From Mycobacterium terramassiliense (GTDB taxonomy: Bacteria; Actinomycetota; Actinomycetes; Mycobacteriales; Mycobacteriaceae): a DNA stretch of 64,000 nucleotides. Positions within the stretch are counted from its first letter, which is position 1. Each line of letters begins with the position of its first letter. The stretch lies in contig NZ_LT717701.1 of assembly GCF_900157385.1 (NCBI RefSeq), positions 2,855,331 through 2,919,330 on the forward strand, given 5' to 3'. Of this stretch, positions 59,474 to 64,000 are shown in pieces. The notes under the pieces are model-generated. The model made no database searches and was not told the DNA's origin. It was given only the letters and a program-made list of their open reading frames with translations. Position numbers and translations under genes: made by a program.

Positions 59474-61014
59474 TCGACCTGACCGTCGCCCAGATCGCCG
59501 AAATCGTCGGCGGCACACTGGCTGACATCTCGCCGGAGGCCGCCGCGGACCTGCACGTCACCGGGACCGTCGAATTCGACTCCCGGGCCGTCGGCCCGGG
59601 CGGGCTGTTTCTGGCGCTGCCCGGAGCGCGCTCCGACGGGCATGACCACGCGGCCTCGGCGGTCGCGGGGGGTGCGGTCGCCGTGCTGGCGGCCCGGCCC
59701 GTCGGGGTGCCCGCCATCGTGGTCGAACCCCAGCCTCGCGCGAGCGGCGGCGGGCTGGCCGGGGTCCTCGAGCACGACGCCGACGGTTCCGGCGCGGCGG
59801 TGCTGGCCGCCCTGGCCAAGTTGGCCAGGGCGGTGGCTACCGAACTGGTCGCGGGCGGCCTGACCATCATCGGGATCACCGGGTCGTCGGGAAAGACCTC
59901 GACCAAGGACCTGGTGGCCGCCGTGCTCGAGCCGTTGGGCGAGGTGATCGCCCCGCCCGGGTCGTTCAACAACGAACTCGGCCATCCCTGGACGGTGTTG
60001 CGGGCGACCCGAAGTACGGATTACCTGGTTCTCGAGATGTCGGCGCGGCATCCCGGCAACATCGCCGCGCTGGCCGACATCGCCCCGCCGTCGATCGGGG
60101 TGGTCCTCAACGTCGGTACCGCCCATCTCGGCGAGTTCGGCTCCCGGGAAGCCATCGCGCGCACCAAAGCCGAACTGCCGCAAGCGGTTCCGCCGTCCGG
60201 CGTCGTCATCCTCAACGTCGACGACCCGGTCGTTGCCGCGATGGCCCGGGTCACCGCGGCCCGGGTGGTCCGGGTCAGCCGCGCGGCCCGCACCGATTCG
60301 GGTCCCAGCGACGTGTGGGCCGAGGGAGTGTCGCTCGACGAATTGGCCAGGCCGCGCTTTACCCTGCACGCGATGGACAGCGCAGTCGACGTGCGGCTCG
60401 GCGTGTTCGGCGACCATCAGGTCACCAACGCGCTGTGCGCCGGCGCGGTCGCGCTGCAATGCGGCGCCGGCGTCGAGCAGGTGGCCGCCGCGCTGCAAGG
60501 CGCGGGCCCGGTGTCGCGGCATCGCATGCAGGTGACCACCCGCGGCGACGGCGTCACGGTGATCGACGACGCGTACAACGCCAACCCCGACTCGATGCGG
60601 GCCGGGCTGCAGGCGCTGGCCTGGATCGCCCACGGCCCCGGGAACGGCCCCGCCGACAAGCGCAGGAGCTGGGCGGTGCTGGGCGAGATGGCCGAGCTCG
60701 GTGAGGACGCGATTGCGGAGCACGATCGCATCGGCCGGCTCGCGGTGCGCTTAGATGTGTCTCGACTCGTTGTCGTGGGAACCGGGAGGTCGATGAGCGC
60801 CATGCACGACGGCGCGATCTTGGAAGGGGCAGTGGGTTCCTGGGGCGATAGGGGGGCCGTCAGCGTGCCCGACGCCGACGCCGCCCTGGCGTTGCTGCGG
60901 GCCGAGTTGCAACCCGGCGACGTGGTCCTGATCAAGGCGTCCAACGCCGCGGGCCTGGGCGCGCTGGCGGAGGCGCTGTCCTCGGATGACGCCGACGGCG
61001 GGACCCGCCCGTGA
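59470..61014 (+). CDS. murF: UDP-MurNAc-pentapeptide synthetase
   Basis: 514 residues (M. tuberculosis: 510). MurF adds D-Ala-D-Ala to the tripeptide. The N-terminal VAQIAEIVGGTLADI is typical. The ATP loop is IGITGSSGKTSTKDLV, with NNELGHPWTVLRA, LNVGTAHLGEFGSREAIA and DDAYNANPDSMRAGL as further family blocks. Start and stop overlap murE and mraY by GTGA. Confidence 0.96.
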   Translation: MIDLTVAQIAEIVGGTLADISPEAAADLHVTGTVEFDSRAVGPGGLFLALPGARSDGHDHAASAVAGGAVAVLAARPVGVPAIVVEPQPRASGGGLAGVLEHDADGSGAAVLAALAKLARAVATELVAGGLTIIGITGSSGKTSTKDLVAAVLEPLGEVIAPPGSFNNELGHPWTVLRATRSTDYLVLEMSARHPGNIAALADIAPPSIGVVLNVGTAHLGEFGSREAIARTKAELPQAVPPSGVVILNVDDPVVAAMARVTAARVVRVSRAARTDSGPSDVWAEGVSLDELARPRFTLHAMDSAVDVRLGVFGDHQVTNALCAGAVALQCGAGVEQVAAALQGAGPVSRHRMQVTTRGDGVTVIDDAYNANPDSMRAGLQALAWIAHGPGNGPADKRRSWAVLGEMAELGEDAIAEHDRIGRLAVRLDVSRLVVVGTGRSMSAMHDGAILEGAVGSWGDRGAVSVPDADAALALLRAELQPGDVVLIKASNAAGLGALAEALSSDDADGGTRP

Positions 61015-62090
61015 GACAGATCCTGATTGCGGTCGCCATCGCGCTGACCGTTTCGATCCTGTTGACGCCCGCGCTGATCCGGCTGTTCACCAAGCAGGGG
61101 TTCGGCCACCAGATCCGCGAGGACGGGCCGCCGACCCACCACGCCAAGCGCGGCACGCCGTCGATGGGCGGCGTGGCGATCCTGGCCGGGATCTGGGCGG
61201 GTTACCTGGGCACCCACCTCGCGGGGCTGGCGTTCGACGGCGAGGGCATCTCGGCGTCGGGGCTGCTGGTGCTGGGCCTGGCCACCGTGCTGGGCGGCGT
61301 CGGGTTCCTCGACGACCTGATCAAGATCCGCCGGTCGCGCAACCTCGGGCTGAACAAGACGGCCAAGACGGTCGGCCAGATCGTCGCCGCGGTGCTGTTC
61401 GGCGTGCTGGTCCTGCAGTTTCGCAACGCCAGCGGCCTGACCCCGGCCAGCGCCAACCTGTCCTACGTCCGCGAAGTCGCCACCGTCACACTGGCTCCCG
61501 GCCTGTTCGTACTGTTCTGCGTGGTGATCGTCAGCGCCTGGTCCAACGCGGTCAACTTCACCGACGGCCTGGACGGCCTGGCCGCGGGCTGCATGGCCAT
61601 GGTCACCGCCGCCTACGTGCTGATCACCTTCTGGCAGTACCGCAACGCGTGCGTCACCGCGCCGGGCCTGGGTTGCTACAACGTGCGCGATCCGCTGGAC
61701 CTGGCGCTCATCGCGGCCGCCACCGCCGGCGCCTGCATCGGCTTTTTGTGGTGGAACGCCGCCCCGGCCAAGATCTTCATGGGCGACACCGGCTCCCTGG
61801 CGCTGGGCGGGATCATCGCCGGCCTGTCGGTCACCAGCCGCACCGAGATCCTCGCGGTCGTGCTGGGGTCGCTGTTCGTCGCCGAGGTCACGTCCGTGGT
61901 GCTGCAGATCCTGGCCTTCCGCACCACCGGGCGCCGGGTGTTCCGGATGGCGCCCTTCCACCACCATTTCGAGTTGGCCGGCTGGGCCGAGACGACGGTG
62001 ATCATCCGCTTCTGGCTGCTCACCGCGATCGCCTGCGGCCTGGGGGTGGCCCTCTTCTACGGTGAATGGCTGGGCGCGATCGGTGCCTGA
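61011..62090 (+). CDS. mraY: Phospho-MurNAc-pentapeptide translocase
   Basis: 359 residues, identical in length to M. tuberculosis MurX. MraY transfers phospho-MurNAc-pentapeptide to decaprenyl phosphate to make lipid I. About ten helices are visible. Signature blocks are GPPTHHAKRGTPSMGGVAIL, FLDDLIKIRRSRNLGLN with the catalytic Asp pair, NAVNFTDGLDGLAAG, FMGDTGSLALGGIIA and PFHHHFELAGW. GTG 61011 overlaps the murF stop. Confidence 0.97.
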   Translation: MRQILIAVAIALTVSILLTPALIRLFTKQGFGHQIREDGPPTHHAKRGTPSMGGVAILAGIWAGYLGTHLAGLAFDGEGISASGLLVLGLATVLGGVGFLDDLIKIRRSRNLGLNKTAKTVGQIVAAVLFGVLVLQFRNASGLTPASANLSYVREVATVTLAPGLFVLFCVVIVSAWSNAVNFTDGLDGLAAGCMAMVTAAYVLITFWQYRNACVTAPGLGCYNVRDPLDLALIAAATAGACIGFLWWNAAPAKIFMGDTGSLALGGIIAGLSVTSRTEILAVVLGSLFVAEVTSVVLQILAFRTTGRRVFRMAPFHHHFELAGWAETTVIIRFWLLTAIACGLGVALFYGEWLGAIGA

Positions 62091-63549
62091 CGTGCCCGGG
62101 CTCGACCCCCTGGCGCCGGGCGCGCCGGTGCTGGTGGCCGGCGGCGGCGTGACGGGCCGGGCGGTGCTGGCCGCCCTGACGCGGTTCGGCGCCGCGCCGA
62201 CGCTGTGCGACGACGACTCGGCCACGCTGCGCCAGTACTCCGAAACCGGCGTGGCCACCGTGCCGACGTCGACCGCGACGCGGCAGGTCTCGCGATACGC
62301 CCTGGTGGTGACCAGCCCCGGCTTCTCCCCGGCCACGCCGCTGCTGGCCGCCGCGGCGACCGCCGGCGTGCCCATCTGGGGCGACGTCGAGTTGGCCTGG
62401 CGGCTCGACGCCGCCGGCCACTACGGGCCGCCGCGCCGCTGGCTGGTCGTGACCGGGACGAACGGCAAGACCACCACGACGTCGATGCTGCACGCCATGC
62501 TGACCGCCGGGGGCCGAAACAGCGTGCTGTGCGGCAACATCGGCGATCCGGTGCTGGACGTGCTCGACCAGCCCGCCGACTTGCTGGCCGTCGAGCTGTC
62601 CAGCTTCCAGCTGCACTGGGCGCCCTCGCTGCGGCCCGAGGCCGGCGTGGTCCTCAACATCGCCGAGGACCACCTTGACTGGCATTCCACGATGGCCGAC
62701 TACACCGCGGCGAAGGCCCGGGTCCTGGGCGGCCGGGTGGCCGTGGTCGGGCTGGACGACGCCCGGGCCGCCGCGCTGCTGGGCACCGCCGCCGCGCCGG
62801 TGCGCGCCGGCTTCCGGCTCGGTGAGCCCGGCGCGGGCGAACTCGGCGTGCGCGACGGCCAACTGATCGACCGCGCCTTCGCCGAGGACCTGGCGCTCCT
62901 GGCGGCCGACTCGATACCGGTGCCGGGTCCGGTCGGCGTGCTCGACGCCCTGGGCGCGGCGGCGCTGGCGCGCAGCGTCGGGGTGCCCGCGGAAGCAATC
63001 GCGGCGGCCATCGCGTCCTTCCGGGTGGGCCGGCACCGGGCCGAGGTGGTCGCCGTCGCCGACGGGATCACCTACGTCGACGACTCCAAGGCCACCAACC
63101 CGCACGCCGCCGAGGCGTCGCTGCTGGCCTACCCGCGCGTGGTGTGGGTGGCCGGCGGTTTGCTGAAGGGCGCGTCGGTGGACGCCGAGGTCGCCAGGAT
63201 CGCGTCGCGGCTGGTGGGTGCGGTGCTCATCGGCCGAGATCGCGCGCAGGTTGCAGAGGCGTTATCGCGACACGCGCCGGATGTCCCCGTCGTCCAGGTT
63301 GTGACAGGCGAGGATGCTGATATGAATGCGACTGCTGTGGTTTCTGATACACATGTGACAGAAGTGAGACCTTCGGGCGGGGACCTCGGCGCTCGCGTCA
63401 TGACCGCGGCCGTGGCCGCCGCCCGGCAGCTTGCCCAGCCCGGCGACACGGTGCTGCTCGCGCCGGCCGGCGCGTCGTTCGACCAGTTCGCAGGCTACGC
63501 AGCCCGGGGCGACGCGTTCGCCGCCGCCGTGCGCGCGGCGACCCGGTAG
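62083..63549 (+). CDS. murD: UDP-MurNAc-L-alanine:D-glutamate ligase
   Basis: 488 residues (M. tuberculosis: 486). MurD adds D-glutamate to UDP-MurNAc-L-Ala. VLVAGGGVTGRAVLAAL is the N-terminal UDP-binding loop; VVTGTNGKTTTTSMLHAM the ATP loop; LNIAEDHLDWHSTMADYTAAK and YVDDSKATNPHAAEASL follow. GTG 62083 overlaps mraY by 8 bp; ATG 62062 and GTG 62092 are alternatives. A patch at about 63310-63370 (ADMNATAVVSDTHVTEV) is unusually AT-rich for this cluster. Confidence 0.95.
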   Translation: MPDVPGLDPLAPGAPVLVAGGGVTGRAVLAALTRFGAAPTLCDDDSATLRQYSETGVATVPTSTATRQVSRYALVVTSPGFSPATPLLAAAATAGVPIWGDVELAWRLDAAGHYGPPRRWLVVTGTNGKTTTTSMLHAMLTAGGRNSVLCGNIGDPVLDVLDQPADLLAVELSSFQLHWAPSLRPEAGVVLNIAEDHLDWHSTMADYTAAKARVLGGRVAVVGLDDARAAALLGTAAAPVRAGFRLGEPGAGELGVRDGQLIDRAFAEDLALLAADSIPVPGPVGVLDALGAAALARSVGVPAEAIAAAIASFRVGRHRAEVVAVADGITYVDDSKATNPHAAEASLLAYPRVVWVAGGLLKGASVDAEVARIASRLVGAVLIGRDRAQVAEALSRHAPDVPVVQVVTGEDADMNATAVVSDTHVTEVRPSGGDLGARVMTAAVAAARQLAQPGDTVLLAPAGASFDQFAGYAARGDAFAAAVRAATR

Positions 63550-64000
63550 GTGGGCGTGGCGAACGCGCTGACCCGGCGGCTGCGCCGGGGCAAGAAGATC
63601 AAGGGCGACCCGGCCGAGCCGGGGGCGCCGGACGTCGAACACGCCGCCGAGGCCTCAGACGCCCCGGACGCCTCGGATGTGGAAGCCCCGACGGACGTCA
63701 TCGAAACCGCCGACCCGGCCGATGCCGGCGCCGGGGCCGGGGCCAGGCTGGCCGCGATCCCGGGCGGTCTGCGCAGCCGGTTCGGCGCGTGGCTGGGTCG
63801 TCCGATGACGTCGTTTCACCTGATCATCGCGGTCACCGGGTTGCTGACGACGCTCGGGCTGATCATGGTGCTGTCCGCCTCGGGCGTGCGCTCCTACGGC
63901 GCCGACGGGTCGGCCTGGGTGATCTTCGCCAAGCAGGTCCTGTGGACGGTCATCGGGCTCGTCGCGGCCTACATCGCGATGCGCGTGTCGGTGCGGTTCA
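63550..64000 (+). CDS. ftsW: FtsW, SEDS-family septal glycosyltransferase, N-terminal part (runs off window)
   Basis: 150 codons are visible. A long acidic, Ala/Pro/Asp-rich cytoplasmic arm of about 70 residues leads to RSRFGAWLGRPMTSFHLIIA. The first helices of the SEDS fold follow (FHLIIAVTGLLTTLGLIMVL, SASGVRSYG, QVLWTVIGLVAAYIAMRVSV). FtsW polymerises septal glycan with PbpB. The GTG at 63550 directly follows the murD TAG; GTG 63556 is an alternative. Confidence 0.92.
   Translation, partial: MGVANALTRRLRRGKKIKGDPAEPGAPDVEHAAEASDAPDASDVEAPTDVIETADPADAGAGAGARLAAIPGGLRSRFGAWLGRPMTSFHLIIAVTGLLTTLGLIMVLSASGVRSYGADGSAWVIFAKQVLWTVIGLVAAYIAMRVSVRF

Noticed and set aside
1..64000. Insertion sequences, prophage, CRISPR arrays, tRNA or rRNA genes
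   Set aside because: No transposase or integrase, no regularly spaced direct repeats of CRISPR type and no tRNA-like cloverleaf or rRNA segments were recognised. The region is colinear with conserved mycobacterial gene order.

Overview
The window is a compact, GC-rich chromosomal segment from a slow-growing Mycobacterium, most like the M. avium complex. Gene order matches, in inverted orientation, the M. tuberculosis stretch Rv2216 to Rv2154c almost gene for gene, but several M. tuberculosis-specific items are absent: there is no insertion sequence between mraZ and its neighbour, no PE_PGRS block between pbpB and murE, no transposase between pknL and aroG, and no extra gene between cobS and ilvE. 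Additions relative to M. tuberculosis are a three-gene block between ephD and pepB, and cobU sitting inside the cob cluster. Assignments rest on recognition of motifs and remembered homologues; no database search was possible.

Layout. 1-9.5 kb: partial SDR epimerase, dlaT (apparent frameshift), ephD, the inserted SRPBCC/FAD-oxidoreductase block, leucyl aminopeptidase pepB and an adenylyl cyclase. 9.5-16.6 kb: gcvT, ilvE, the DUF3043-cobU-cobT-cobS operon, glycerate kinase and an A-type Fe-S carrier. 16.7-28.3 kb: adoK, asnB and the respiratory genes ctaC-ctaF and ctaE-qcrC-qcrA-qcrB for the III2-IV2 supercomplex, with mmpS3 between. 28.4-31.7 kb: trpD overlapping antisense with a DnaQ/GIY-YIG nuclease, and a small Cys-rich protein. 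31.9-42.8 kb: envelope functions: NlpC/P60 hydrolase, zinc-peptidase-like protein, PimB', FadD15, a five-gene operon (two START-like proteins, an ArsA/GET3-like ATPase, a small CxxC protein and a PlsC acyltransferase) and an alpha-1,2-mannosyltransferase. 42.8-50.3 kb: exoribonuclease, aroG, pknL with its DNA-binding partner, mptA and idsA2 (both with apparent frameshifts), and an MTHFR-like protein. 50.3-52.4 kb: lppM, a GNAT acetyltransferase and a DUF3040 protein ending in an intrinsic terminator. 52.7-64 kb: the dcw cluster mraZ-rsmH-ftsL-pbpB-murE-murF-mraY-murD-ftsW, led by four phased MraZ-box repeats.

Themes. Many genes are translationally coupled by ATGA/GTGA overlaps. Several starts lie 6-8 nt after a TANNNT -10 hexamer and look leaderless. 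The most original signal is a family of about 43-67 bp elements placed directly after TAG stop codons, whose terminal inverted repeats vary in compensating pairs. At least three genes (dlaT, idsA2, mptA) need one single-base correction to restore the expected protein, which points to assembly errors or real lesions.
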